A stretch of DNA of 64,000 nt from Eonycteris spelaea. Taxonomy: Eukaryota > Chordata > Mammalia > Chiroptera > Pteropodidae. Location of the stretch: contig PUFA01000027.1 in NCBI GenBank assembly GCA_003508835.1, positions 6,138,001 to 6,202,000 of the forward strand, in the 5' to 3' direction. The notes below the pieces were generated by a model. The model had not been told where the DNA came from. It was given only the letters and a program-made list of their open reading frames with translations, and made no database searches. The position numbers and the translations under genes are program-made. Shown piece after piece: positions 48,982-60,300 of this stretch; positions within the stretch are counted from its first letter, which is position 1; each line of letters begins with the position of its first letter.

Positions 48982-49744
48982 CTATAAGCCCCAGGTATCT
49001 AGAAGCTGTGGATCAAGTCATAACGAAATGCATTCTCTGCTTCGAGTAAAGAGTAGTGAATGATGTGACTAGTATATTGACACTTGGAACAGATCATATT
49101 TTAAAACCAAAATATATGAAAAATTTGTATTCAGTAAAAAAAAACACAAAATTATACAAATTTTAAAAGTGGACAGAAATGGAACCATTGGAAATTTATT
49201 TTTCTATTGAATTGTGTGTGTATTTGTATCTGTAAAAATATTAAAACACAATAACACAAAGTAAGGTAAATATTGCACTGTGGAAAGGGAAAATGCAATG
49301 AATTAGTACATTTAATTATATTAATGTGTTTTTAAAAAATCAGTTTATCAGTCACAATAATAAAGATGAACATTGTAGTTTTTGAGCTTTAACCTATAAA
49401 TTTGTCAATGATTTCGTGAAAATGTATCCTCTTAGCATGGTGAACATATAATATATGTTCAGATTTGTCAATTTATCTTCATTCATAGTTAATCCAAGAC
49501 TCTTAATTTTATTCTCAAATGTCATCTTTCACATGAGGAAATAAATATGCAAAGTTGGAAAAAGTCTGAGAAGTAAGAATAAGCTTGGCAGTTCAAAAAT
49601 TCAGATTTAGCAACAACAACAAAACCCTAAAATTGCAATATTGTTCAATTCTAACAGCTTTCAAATGTCTCTGTAGATAAAAAGTTGATAAAAATAAAAA
49701 TTCCAAGTTAGCACATAGAATGCCAAAATTGTGAAAGTTCATGT
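48982..49744. other. Stretch without recognisable gene
   Basis: AT-rich DNA. A 9-base perfect inverted repeat with a 3-base spacer lies at 49441-49461 (TGAACATAT / ATATGTTCA). Nothing else was recognised. Confidence 0.4.
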
Positions 49745-49895
49745 TTGCAATCAGAGTTCTCAGAAGGAATCAGCCCTGCCAACTGCTGGGCTCATAGACT
49801 CCAGAGCTCTGAGAATGTAAATCTGTTGTTTAATCTGTTGTTTAAGCCACTGGTTTGTAATACTTTGTTATAGCAATGCTAGAAAACTAAGAGAG
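49745..49895 (+). repeat. MLT1-type LTR 3' end
   Basis: The order GAATCAGCCCTGCCAACTGC (49768-49787), ACTCCAGAGCTCTGAGAATG (49799-49818), TCTGTTGTTTAAGCCACTGG (49835-49854) and TAGCAATGCTAGAAAACTAA (49871-49890) matches the last third of MLT1 LTRs. A 12-base word (ATCTGTTGTTTA) is duplicated in tandem at about 49821-49844. The 5' part is missing. It probably is not the missing 3' LTR of the ERV-L relic, because its ending differs from that of the 44205-44635 unit. Confidence 0.75.
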
Positions 49896-51679
49896 GACTC
49901 TGTATCAAATGAAATTTTAACTATTACATGGAAAGAGACAACAAAATTTCTAAATGATTTTGGTTACTAAAACTGATCTTGGGAGTTATTACCAAATGGT
50001 GACAAAGAAAAGCATAGAATTTGTCCTAAAGTTTATCTCAGAAGGTGGAGAAGAATTAAATCTGTGGTATGGAATATGAAAAGCTAGAGTGAGAGTCAAA
50101 AAAAGTTTTAAAATTGCACTCCATGAGTCTTATTTTTTCAATATACCCATGATATATAAATTTGAAATAAATAACAGTACTACTTCACTGGAATTTGTCA
50201 ACATTAAATAACTTAATATACTTAAGTTTTTTAGAGCCAAACCTGGTAGTTTGTTAACATGCGTAGGTCACTATCATTGCCGTGCTAGTTGTATTCAGAT
50301 AAGTACTAGCCAAATAATCTATGTTATTATAATGTAATAACATAATAAATATGTTATTAAATATCAGTCAGCAATTTAAAAGAATGATATCAGTATAAAC
50401 TAAGATGGAATTGAACCCTAAGGTAAGTTAATATAAAATAAGTAAATTATAGAGCAATATGTGCATATTGCTTGTGTTTATACAGTGCAATACAAAATAC
50501 CTAAAATATCATGTTCCCTTTCCATTTATACTATAAATTTTTTTACAGAATATTCAGAATTTTTTTTGAGTATAAAGTGATCATGTGTCCTTTTGAACGA
50601 AGAGTAGGAAGGGGTGGTAACATATTATTGCATTTCATTTGAAATCTTTCTATAATGTTTGCTTGTTTTTATAGCTGTAAATATGTATCAGTTTGATATA
50701 ATTTTCCTAAATATAAATTTAAACAAATTATTTTACAAATTTAAAAACAAAAACAAGATAAAAAATTTAGATAAAAATTTGCACTCTTACTCTATGAAAA
50801 ATAAAGCAAAATAAGAAATCAATAAAAATAAACCATTTACTAATGGTAAACTGAAAATAACCATTATTTTAATTTAAAATTAAAATTTTGCTATTATAAT
50901 TTAAGTTAACATTAACTTTGTGTAATCATGAGACTGTGATAATAAGAATAAGAATGAAAAAGTAATTATCAGTAATAGTATAAGGGTAAATGGAATTAAT
51001 GTATTAATTTCTATATTTATATTGAGATAATAAATTATGTTAACATTTGAAACGTAGTTTTTCGTAGTCAATACTTTTTTATAAGAATATTTTAGGATCT
51101 ATTATTTGCTAAAAATATTTTAGCAATCTTTTATTTTTTCTCATAGTTATTATAAATTTAACTATTATTGCAATTAATTTAATTATTAAAAAGAGAAAGA
51201 TTAAGAATCCATATTTTCTAAAATAATTTTTTCTTTATATTTGTTTAACATTCAATTTGTATACATTCATCTAGAGGTATCTGGAATGATATCAACCAAT
51301 TGTGAAATATGACTCTTTCCTAATATAGGGTATTGGATGATTTTGTTCCTTTAATTTTAACATTTTATAATATTTGAATCATTTTATATAGAGCACATAT
51401 TTTTAAAACTTTATAAAAAACATTATACAAGCATTTTCTTACAAATCTCTATGAAACTATTAAAAGAGATTGATATGATAAAAATACAATATCATATTAA
51501 TAGCAAAACTTCCTTTAAAAAAAAACTACAAAATTATGTTCCTTAAATTAAAAACAAGAATTTGTACTGATCATTATTGAACATTGATGTGGAAATACTG
51601 GCAAATTTAATAATACTTATAAATAACAGGTATAGTTTTTAGAAACAGACAAGAATTAATTTGTTTACTGTTGAAGAGG
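49896..51679. other. AT-rich stretch without recognisable gene
   Basis: Extremely AT-rich (50690-51560 especially), with no open frame of note and no repeat assigned. A palindromic element ATGTTATTA-TAATG-TAATAACAT occupies 50321-50343. Confidence 0.45.
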
Positions 51680-52215
51680 GAGTGAATTACCACCCCTTCT
51701 TTAGTTCTTATTGATGGACTAATAATAAAATATAAAATCAATACAAGGCTAGATTAACAGGAGAAAAACAACAATTTAATCTATGCACAAAATATGAGAA
51801 TCATGATATGATGCTCAGATTATAAATGAGGCTCAAAGAAGATTGAACGGCACCTTTTTATAGTTTTTAGAAAAAGAAAATAATTTTGTGAGAAATTGAC
51901 AGACAGAGAAAGTTAGTGCTCAGTAAGTTTTGGGTATATGTTAGTGAGGGATCTAATCAAAGGTTAGTAGTAAAGGCAGTATACAGTCTTTTATACAAGC
52001 TTTCACCTCTAGATTTTTTAGTTCTTCTGATAAAGTTGTCTCTCAGCCTACAGGTGCAAGGAAGAGCGTCATCACATGAGAATTTATCTTCTGCTTTAGG
52101 AGAAAGATAGGTCAAGGCTTTCTCGCACTATCAGTTTCTTAAGTTCCTTCTATTCAAAATAATTAACATACCATTGTGGGGTATCTTGGGGTGGCCTGCC
52201 ATGGACCCTAACATT
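51680..52215 (-). repeat. Possible LTR (antisense), partner of 10145-10715
   Basis: It contains a phrase of the type AGATTAACAGGAGAAAAACA (51752-51771) near the left end and ends with GTATCTTGGGGTGGCCTGCC (52181-52200). Both are words that I associate with one mammalian LTR family in antisense, and the second is close to the ending of the block at 10145-10715. Family and class are not resolved. The 64-codon frame at 51916-52110 is not supported as coding. Confidence 0.35.
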
Positions 52216-52499
52216 ACAAACTATGATTATATGGCTAGTAGAAACAACTAAATTGGCTGAAAAAGTGTTTGAATAACAAAAGGAATTTAATAAAATGGTA
52301 ATATACAAAAGGTAGGCCAGCATACCATGAAATCTCACAGAGTTTTGGAAAGTATTGGTTGAACAAGTTCTGGTCTCCTGTCCAAAGCTTTTCCAAATGT
52401 AGCAATAGCTTAGGGTCCCTGGCCAAAGAGCAAAACTGAGAACCCTAGAGGCTGACTGAAAATCTCATACAGTTTTTAGGATTCAAATATAGGCAACCA

Positions 52500-53440
52500 G
52501 AAGCTTTCAATAAATGCAAGCCACAGACTGGAGAAGATATTTGCATTACCTATATTTGACAAATATCTCATATTCCGTGATGAGTAAAGAAATCATAAAT
52601 AAATAAATAAATAAATAAATAATAAATAAATAAGGAAAAACAAAAGATAAAATATCACCTTTTAAAAGTAAGTGAAAGCCTTATCATGCAGTTCACAAAG
52701 AAGATATCCAATGGTTAATGAATAATGAAAGGATGCTCAGCATGATTTTTATCAGGGAAAAAAAATTCCAGTGGTAAAAGATATCAGTGTACCCACTCCA
52801 GTGTGGCAGATGGACAAATAGCAAACGCTGGTTAGGAGGTCAAGCAATTAGACATCTCATATATGCTGGGGGACTGTAAACCTTGGTACAAACACTTTGA
52901 AAATCTGTTTGACAATGTTTATTAAAAAAACATATGCCTACCCTATGAGGTAGAAATCCACTTTGGGGCATTTAAAAATAGAAAGTGTGTTTCTGTTTAC
53001 TGAGACTTATAAGAATAATGTTCAAGGCACTTTTATCCAATAACAGCCCCAAACTACAAAGAACTCAATGTCTTTCAACAGTAAATTCATAAACTAGTTA
53101 TGTCTCACAAAGGAATATGATACAACACTAAAAGATGAATGAGAAAACTGATAGATTCAATAACATGGATGAATTTCAAAACCAACGTATTGCATGAAAG
53201 AGCCAGATACAAAAAATTACAAACTGATTTTTCCATTCATGTGAATTTTGAAATCAGAACTGACTGATATGTGTTAAAAGTTAGAATACTTATTATCTTT
53301 TTGTGGTTGTTAAATGGGTACACACAAATTTTTAGGAAGTTTAAAATATTACATGCCTTGATCTGAGAAGTGCTCTCCTGCGGGTATACCAATAGAAATT
53401 ATTGAACGTACAGGTAGATTGTGCTTACCTTATATATGCA
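52500..53440 (+). pseudogene. Old L1: ORF2 end and 3' UTR
   Basis: The plus strand follows the L1 ORF2 C-terminal part through decayed phrases: TAATGAATAATGAAAGGATG (52715-52734), ATATGCTGGGGGACTGTAAA (52861-52880), CAATAACATGGATGAATTTC (53159-53178) and GCATGAAAGAGCCAGATACA (53193-53212). The 3' UTR follows. It is interrupted by an (AAAT)n array at 52597-52633. All frames are broken, and the divergence suggests an L1M4/L1ME-age copy. Confidence 0.75.
52597..52633. repeat. (AAAT)n microsatellite
   Basis: About nine AAAT units with one AAT slip, inside the L1 relic. Confidence 0.92.
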
Positions 53441-53454
53441 AGTTAGAATTAAAA

Positions 53455-53725
53455 AAAAAAAAAACAGCCTTTGACCTAGTGATCATTCTCTAAGAAATCC
53501 ATCCTACAAAATCTGTCCTAAAGTTACTGATTATCTGTATTCGTAAGACTTTAAAAACTTTAAGTGCAACAATAGCAAACCATAGAATAAATATGATATA
53601 TCCATAGGGTAAAATATTTTGCAGCTATTAAAATATCTATAAATGTACCAAAATATTATATAAGTATAAAAATAATATAAACTATTATATTAAAGCTATC
53701 ACTAGCTAGAGGTGGAAGGTGGTGA
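53455..53725 (+). repeat. Second old L1 ORF2-end fragment
   Basis: After an A run at 53450-53464, the plus strand again resembles the far C-terminal part of L1 ORF2 (CTAAGAAATCCATCCTACAA at 53491-53510, then a degraded 'gcaacaatagcaaaccatag' at 53567-53586 and 'tatgatatatccatagggta' at 53592-53611). Because the preceding L1 had already reached its 3' UTR, this is a separate copy. Confidence 0.6.
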
Positions 53726-53726
53726 T

Positions 53727-53830
53727 ATGTATATATATAAATACATTATGTTATATAATGAATACATGCACATACATACAACATATATAAATATATATAC
53801 ACATATGTATGTATATATATTTTTCCTTAC
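53727..53830. repeat. TA/TG-rich low-complexity tract
   Basis: Repeated TATATA, TACATA and CATATA words without a fixed unit. Confidence 0.8.
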
Positions 53831-56800
53831 TTTATAAACCCAATTATGATTTTAATAACTCAAAAATGTTGTAAAAGGAAAAACAACTTAGCTAGCTTTA
53901 GAGGTTAAAATTTGTGACAGTCAAAAAAGGAATAAGATAAGGGAGAGAATAAAGGAATATTCATTCAGTTGTGCATATAACCTTTATATTGAGCTAGATT
54001 CTCCCAGATAATTAAAGATTATTATGGTAATTTAGACCCACTTATGAGAGTTGCTTTTAAACTTTGATTTACATAAACAATATTCCATCAACTTTCAAAG
54101 AATATGTGGGAATTAGATTGTAAATTAATACAAAGGTCAAAAAGGAAGTAATATTTTTCTTCACATAAATGATTGAATTTATAACAAATAAAGACAAACA
54201 CTGAAAGATGCTAGATGTATTTCCCAAACACTTGATTTCACTTAAAGTCTCAACTTGACACTCATTCAAGGAATCAGATAATTTACATGAACTGGAAAGA
54301 TGCTAAACATGATAAGTATAATTCAAGACTCAAGAGAGTAAAAGAACTAATATTGCTCATGCACATGGTTTACCCTTTTCCTTTAATCTTCTCACTGATT
54401 ACAATCCTCTATTATTTCCTATCTCCTTTTCTTCTCCTGGACTCACATGTACTTCATTCTCTTATTATTGGTACCAGCAACCAGTCAGGTGACACAAAAG
54501 TTTTACCATAGATGAGGTATTCTCTTTCTAAAGTCTTTACCAGGATACACAAAATTCCAAACTGATACTGTATCACTGCTCATTTCCACTACAACCTAAT
54601 GGCTACAAAGATATGGAAGGTGTTCTCTTTTAATGAAAAACAGTAATTTAATATATACCTGTGCAACTTCAGTACTATAACTATGTAAGTATATTATTGC
54701 CTTTTAAAGAAATTTAAGTCAGAAAGGCATGAAAATATTAGGAAAAAACCCATTGCTATAAGTATAATATTAGTAAATGACATCTAATTAGAGATAAACC
54801 TCAATTAATTTCCCAAAGTGTCTACTATTTTCAAGGAATAGGTTATGCACACACACAAAAAAAACACAAGACAGCTAATAAAGTGCTTCTGATGTGTCAG
54901 AAAAGGAGCATCTTCTTATTCCCATATCTCTACCTATTTACCCACTGTGATACTTCAAAATATCAACCAAAGTTACCAGCTAACCTCTGCCTTTCTTTTC
55001 TAGACCTTATGTGCACTTTGGGGTTGTCACTGTTTATCAGGAATCCGACTTTAAAATTTGAATCAGGACTGACATCATATACTTAGTACAGGATTGTATG
55101 ATATGGGCAGGGTTATGAAATGGAGCTCGCATAGCACGGTCTCTCTCATTTGGACTTCAATCAGGGGAATTGAGAATCTCGTTGAAAAGAAGCTGACCAC
55201 TCCAACCGGAGCAGTATCAGCTACATCAAACACCAACTGTGCAGGCTGCTGAATGAAGTATAATGGTGGTAATTATGTGTTCAGCTATTTGTAAGTGTGT
55301 GAGGATTAGCATTTAATAGATGGAAAGTCCATCAAGGTGATAAAACCAAGAAACCTTTGTGAAACTAGAGATTGCCTCTTTGATCTGAAAATAGAAAATC
55401 CAAATTGAGAATATGAGAAATTCAGATTCTGCAGGTAAATTGCTTCTTAGATAAAAGAACCATGAGTGAACTTGAAAGAAAATCAAAGACACATATCCTA
55501 AAGCTAGTGTTCTGTCCTTGAATATATATGTACATTCTGTGATAAAAAATTAAATACACACTGAAAAGAGAAAAGTCCTATTCCTTATCTTCACAAATGT
55601 ATTCAGAGCTGCTTCAAGACATGTAAATTACCTTACCGTTAATATATTACATCAAGTTATGTATGTAGCTAAAATGAGTCTCTGTTTTGAAATTAGCCTT
55701 TCTTCTTTGGTCACTGTACCTAGTTCCCCTGCCTAACTCTGCTTTTCTTTCCATTGCATGTCTCTGCGCCCATTTGCATCAGAAAGTTATGAAAATACAA
55801 TAAAAGCCTTAGTGTTATAATTTAGTAATCATAACTCAGTGCCTAAAAATTCAAGTAATAGGTATGCATAAAAAGACAGCTAATTAAACAAATTCAGGTG
55901 ATCGATTTCAAGGTCTCTGCACTGTCTCTCTGGCTTCTTGTCTAACTATGATGAATTCTAGTTCTAATAAATGGACCTCACACATTTCCCTGTGTCCAAA
56001 TCTGAAGGAAACCTTCTTAAGCTAAGACTTTCATGACTGGGTCCCTAACTTACACCTGGTGGACTTTCTCTAGGGACTGAGTTAGATGTCCCTGTCTACT
56101 CCGTGAAATCCCTCTGCCCTTATGGCTGATTAACATTTCGTTGTTGCTTTATACTTCCTTTACTCATGATTTGCAACTTAACGATATTTTCTCTAAGAGC
56201 CTAAAAAATCCTCTTGATAGAGCTGAGTTTAGTTTCTAGCACTTCCTTACCACCCAGTCTTGCTACATTGAATTATATCTTGCTCAAGATATAACTGCCA
56301 TTAATTCCTTGAGCACTTTTCTTTCTTCAGAGTAAAATGCCTATCTTCAATTGCTATGTTTTCTAAAAGTTAAATGAAAAGAATATTAAAGCTTAATTGT
56401 ATTCTGCTCAGATAAAAAAGACTAATCTTGAAAAGATTACTAAAATCACTTACTGATTTAGAGCACGTCTTCAACTGTACATCTTCAGTTTGTTGAGATT
56501 TCTCTCACACAATAGACTAAAAATCAATTAACTCCATCTTAAATGTACCAATTTGGCAATTCTATGTTCCTAAATCCAAAACATATCATGATACATGGGC
56601 AAACAGGTATTTATTTTAGTATGAAGTCATCTGACATTTAGAACTTCATGAAAAAAGATTATAGTAAAATAAACTCCTAATATTTTTTAGTAGTTAATCA
56701 CAGAGAAAGGCATTCATGAGAGTAAGGTATTCAAAATGTTACTGGAGTCTAGATATTACTAGTCTAGGCTTCATCCTTTAGTTTTTCTCTAGGAAAATAG

Positions 56801-57300
56801 GCAGGCAGATGCCCTCTATCTTAGCCAGATATTATGTGGATAATGAAGTAGAAAAATAACTCCAAATCTCACATCTCCACAGGACAGAAGCTTCTTCTTC
56901 CAGAGAGGCTTTGATTTGCTTGCATGTAATGCTTCTTTCTAATGAAGAGAGTGCTGTTACGCTCATTGGCAATGCTTAGCAAATTAAATTATTTTACTCC
57001 ACACTGAATAAATACAGTGATTCCAAAGAACTTTAAGTGAATGTGTTGGAGATGAATTATTAATTGGATCTTATAAATACTAATTTAGTGATGTGTAATT
57101 GCTTAATTTAGAATATTGACCTGATTGAGGAAATGAAGCTCTACATTTTAAGAAACTTCTAGTAACTCCATTCAATTATCATTTATTTAACAGGAAAAGT
57201 GTCATGAAACTTGTGCCTAATTCAATTCCACAAATTAAGCCAAGGCCACATGGGATTAATGACTTTTAATAATGTAATAATCATAATATTATTAATAATT
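53831..57300. other. Long stretch without recognisable gene
   Basis: No gene or repeat was assigned. Open frames are 75 codons or fewer. The parts at 55110-55260 and 55900-56300 have a higher GC content than the background. The part at 56750-57180 is rich in homeodomain-like TAATTA/TTAATT words and has no visible repeat signature. Any of these could be conserved non-coding DNA, which cannot be judged from one sequence. Confidence 0.4.
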
Positions 57301-57304
57301 AGTA

Positions 57305-57520
57305 TCATTAATTGAGCACTTGTGGTAGATACTATGGTACATGGAGGGTATGTTGAGTTTTCTACTTTAATCATCACAAAAATTTAATGAATTAGTTAGT
57401 TTTTATATCTACTTATAGATGCAGGAACTAAGTCTATAGAGACTTAACAATGTAAGACTACTAGTCACTTGGCTATGTAGAATTTTGAATCACTGCTCAC
57501 ACTATAGTACTCTTTATCAA
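57305..57520 (-). repeat. MIR SINE (antisense)
   Basis: The plus strand shows the MIR reverse complement: TTGAGCACTTGTGGTAGATA (57312-57331), CTTTAATCATCACAAAAATT (57364-57383), ATAGATGCAGGAACTAAGTC (57415-57434), then a degraded 'cttaacaatgtaagactactagtcac' area to about 57468 and the 5' part to about 57515. The age and form are similar to the copy at 18225. Confidence 0.7.
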
Positions 57521-57569
57521 AAATGTTCTTTTTCTACTTTTTATGGGTTTGTGGCTTTATTTAATTAAA

Positions 57570-58324
57570 TATGTACTTCTAATTCATCTGAGTTTATTTT
57601 TTTAAGGAGTGATAGAGGATTATTTTTGTTTTCAAATTGCAAGCCAATCATCTCATCACTATTGCAAAGCCTTGTTTTTTCCCCACTATGTTAAAACGTC
57701 AACCTTATTGTTCATTTTTTTGTCGCTTGCATATAGCTACATCTGGACTCTTTATTCTGATCCATTTATTCTTCTGCTTACCTGAATTTATATCATGTTA
57801 TATTACTAGGAATTTCTAGAGATTAATAATATGATCAATATATTTGAGTAGATAGTTCACCTTTTAAATCTTTTTTTATTTTAAATCATTCTCAGTATTC
57901 TCTGCAAATGATTGGATTGGATTTCACCAAAGAAGAAATAACATTTTTATTTTATTGAGTGTTCTTAACTCTGTGTGTTTTCTGACTATGATATATGATA
58001 GTATTTCTAAACACACCTTTATTTGGATAGTTATAGGGCTTCCTCTGGAAATTCAGTGGTGAGTAGGAGTGATATTAAGACTGGTACTCATATTGTAAGT
58101 CTTTTAGAACTCTTTGTGTCATCCGCCATGGTCTTTGGGAAATTTGAGATGGTGGTTTCTCTAGCAAACTGAATCGAGTGAGAACATGTGTGTAGCAGAC
58201 CACCAGGTGAATGATGATGAATATATTCTGTAGAAATACATATGTTATAAACTACTAAGAGTTTATGTGAGTTTATCTTTACATCAAGATTCTACACAAT
58301 TCTGATTTTTTTGGTCAACTATAT
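57570..58324 (-). pseudogene. Old antisense L1, right ORF2 part
   Basis: Minus-strand L1. Visible in antisense are a 'ccccactatgttaaaa'-like segment (57681-57696) and CATCTGGACTCTTTATTCTG (57740-57759), then 'atccatttattcttctg', all from the ORF2 C-terminal half. It is heavily decayed. It likely belongs to the same L1 as 58625-59405 and 59818-60300. Confidence 0.6.
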
Positions 58325-58327
58325 TTA

Positions 58328-58622
58328 TTAAATTTATTGGAGTTACATTGGTTAAAAAAAAAAACTGTATAGGTTTCAAGTGTACATCACCTACATATCT
58401 CATTGTGTGTTCCCTACTCAAGGTCAAGTCTCCTTTTGTTACCATATGTTAGAACCTCTTTACTCTCATCTACCTCTCCTCGCTTCCCTCTGGTAACCAT
58501 TAAACTGTTATCTGTGTCTATGAGTTTATACTTTGTCATGTTTGTTTGTTACTTTCAGTTTTATATCCCATATATGAGTGAAATCATATTGTTCTCAACT
58601 TTTTCTGTCTAATTTTAATGAG
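58328..58622 (-). repeat. Truncated L1 3' end A (antisense), bat-type
   Basis: On the minus strand this is a 3' UTR with A-rich tail (58328-58345 in antisense). It shows TACATTGGTTAAAAAAAAAA (58345-58364), TAGGTTTCAAGTGTACATCA (58370-58389) and TATATGAGTGAAATCATATT (58572-58591). It is a paralogue of the copy at 59415-59805 and less than 300 bases long. Its 69-codon plus-strand frame (58403-58612) is antisense noise. Confidence 0.75.
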
Positions 58623-58624
58623 AA

Positions 58625-59405
58625 CATTTGTTCTATAAATTTCCTTTTTTAACCAGGTATACCTGATTCTGTTAAATTTATATTGGAATAGTGGAAATTT
58701 CCCTTTTGATCTATATATTTTTAACATAGCACCTAATGTTACTTAAAGTTTTAATAAAATTTTCTTGTAAACCTACATAGGTAAATTTTTGAGTGCTGAT
58801 TAAATTTCTTTGGTGTTTTGTCTATTTTTTATTTTAGTCAACATTATAATTTATTTTCAATCAGTTTTATTTAAATTTTAAAACTTGCTAGCAAATTTAA
58901 AGTGTACTGTAACTATAAAAATATTTAATATCTCCATTTTTTAAATTATGTAATGTTTAATCTTACTAATCTTCAGTAATGACTTTAACTTTTTAATTAT
59001 TATGAGTCAAATATCCAGAGACTTGTTTATCTTATTACTATTCTTTAAAAATAACTTTTGTTATATTAATTGTATTTAATCTTTCACATTTCATTAAATT
59101 TTGTTCATAGATTTTGGTGTTTACGCTTTTCTATTTTCTTTTGTTGAATACATGTGTATATATTTATACATCTATATATTTTAACATAAATTTTTAGTGT
59201 TCTTTCTACACATTCACTCAAAGTAATGTATTGCCCTTCAAGAACTGTTTAACTACTTCCTACAAAATTTAATAGTGACTTATTTGTCTGTCAGAACAAC
59301 ATGTTTTTAAAATTTTAGCCATTATTCATCTTTGGTTCTCTTCTGTCCTAATAATGCATTAATATTCAAGCATTTATTTTGTCTGATATCGATAATATAA
59401 TGCCA
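58625..59405 (-). pseudogene. Old antisense L1, middle part
   Basis: Decayed antisense L1 sequence with late landmarks at about 59230-59400, including GCCCTTCAAGAACTGTTTAA (59233-59252) and TGTCTGATATCGATAATATA (59380-59399). These correspond to the 5' portion of ORF2. It stops in the phrase CCAGCTTTTTT, where the next L1 tail is inserted. Confidence 0.6.
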
Positions 59406-59409
59406 GCTT

Positions 59410-59805
59410 TTTTCTTTTTTCTTTTATTTTATTAAATTAATAGGGTGACATTGGGCAATTAAATTCTATAAGTTTCAAGTGTACAATTCAAAATATGTCA
59501 TCTGTATATTGTATTGTGTGTTCACACGCAAAGTCAAATCTCCTTCTGTCACCATATATTTGACCCCTTTCCCCTTATCTCCCTTCCCTCTCCTCCTTTT
59601 CCCTCTGGAACCACTGAACTGTTGTCTCTGTCTATGAGTTTTTGTTTGTTGCTTTCAGTTTTATATCACACATATGAGTGAAATCATGTAGTTCTCAACT
59701 TTTTCTGGCTGATTTATTTCACCATGATTATCTTAAGATCCATTCATGCTGTCGCAAATGACAATATTTCCTCTTTTCTTATGGCTTGTGTGATATTTCG
59801 CACAA
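59410..59805 (-). repeat. Truncated L1 3' end B (antisense), inserted in older L1
   Basis: Minus-strand 3' UTR and tail (59410-59435), with AGGGTGACATTGGGCAATTA (59442-59461), AGTTTCAAGTGTACAATTCA (59471-59490), TATATTTGACCCCTTTCCCC (59556-59575) and CACATATGAGTGAAATCATG (59669-59688). It has the same structure as copy A, 1.1 kb away, in the same orientation. Left and right flanks share an AGCTTTT..CTTT word (59406-59418 and 59806-59815), consistent with an imperfect target duplication and insertion into the older antisense L1. Confidence 0.8.
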
Positions 59806-59817
59806 GCTTTTCTTTGA

Positions 59818-60300
59818 TAATACCCACATTTGTTAATCTTTTTCACTTGTAATATTTTTTCAAATAATTGTGTTTATATATAATCATGTTCTCTATCATA
59901 TTTATTCCTTTTTTCCTACCTTTAATCAAAATGTAAAAGAATCATCTGTCTAGTCTAACTTTAAAATATTTATCTTTATTTACTTTTTTACTAAAAATGG
60001 ATTTTTTCATATGTTTTTATTTATCTCTGTGTAGATGGTCATATTGTTTTCCTCTCAGAAAAATACATTGAATACAATGAATTTTATTAATAATGTCTTA
60101 ATATTAAATTATTTTTAAGGTGTCTCATTCACAGAAGCATGATTTTTTTTAGTGAAAATCATTACTCTGCTTTCTGTTTTTAATTATTTTTTAATTGATC
60201 AGGATTACATTTATCTATAGTTTTTTCTTATGTATACTTCGGCATCAGTGTTATAAATCTTCGTAGGGAGACTTTAAGTAGCAGATCACTATCAGATTAT
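59818..60300 (-). pseudogene. Old antisense L1, left-over 5' part
   Basis: Antisense L1-like sequence resumes after insertion B and fades out near 60300. It is strongly decayed and the end is approximate. Confidence 0.45.

Noticed and set aside
49745..49895. 3' LTR partner of the ERV-L relic
   Set aside because: Its sequence is of MLT1 type and its ending differs from that of the LTR-like unit at 44205-44635.
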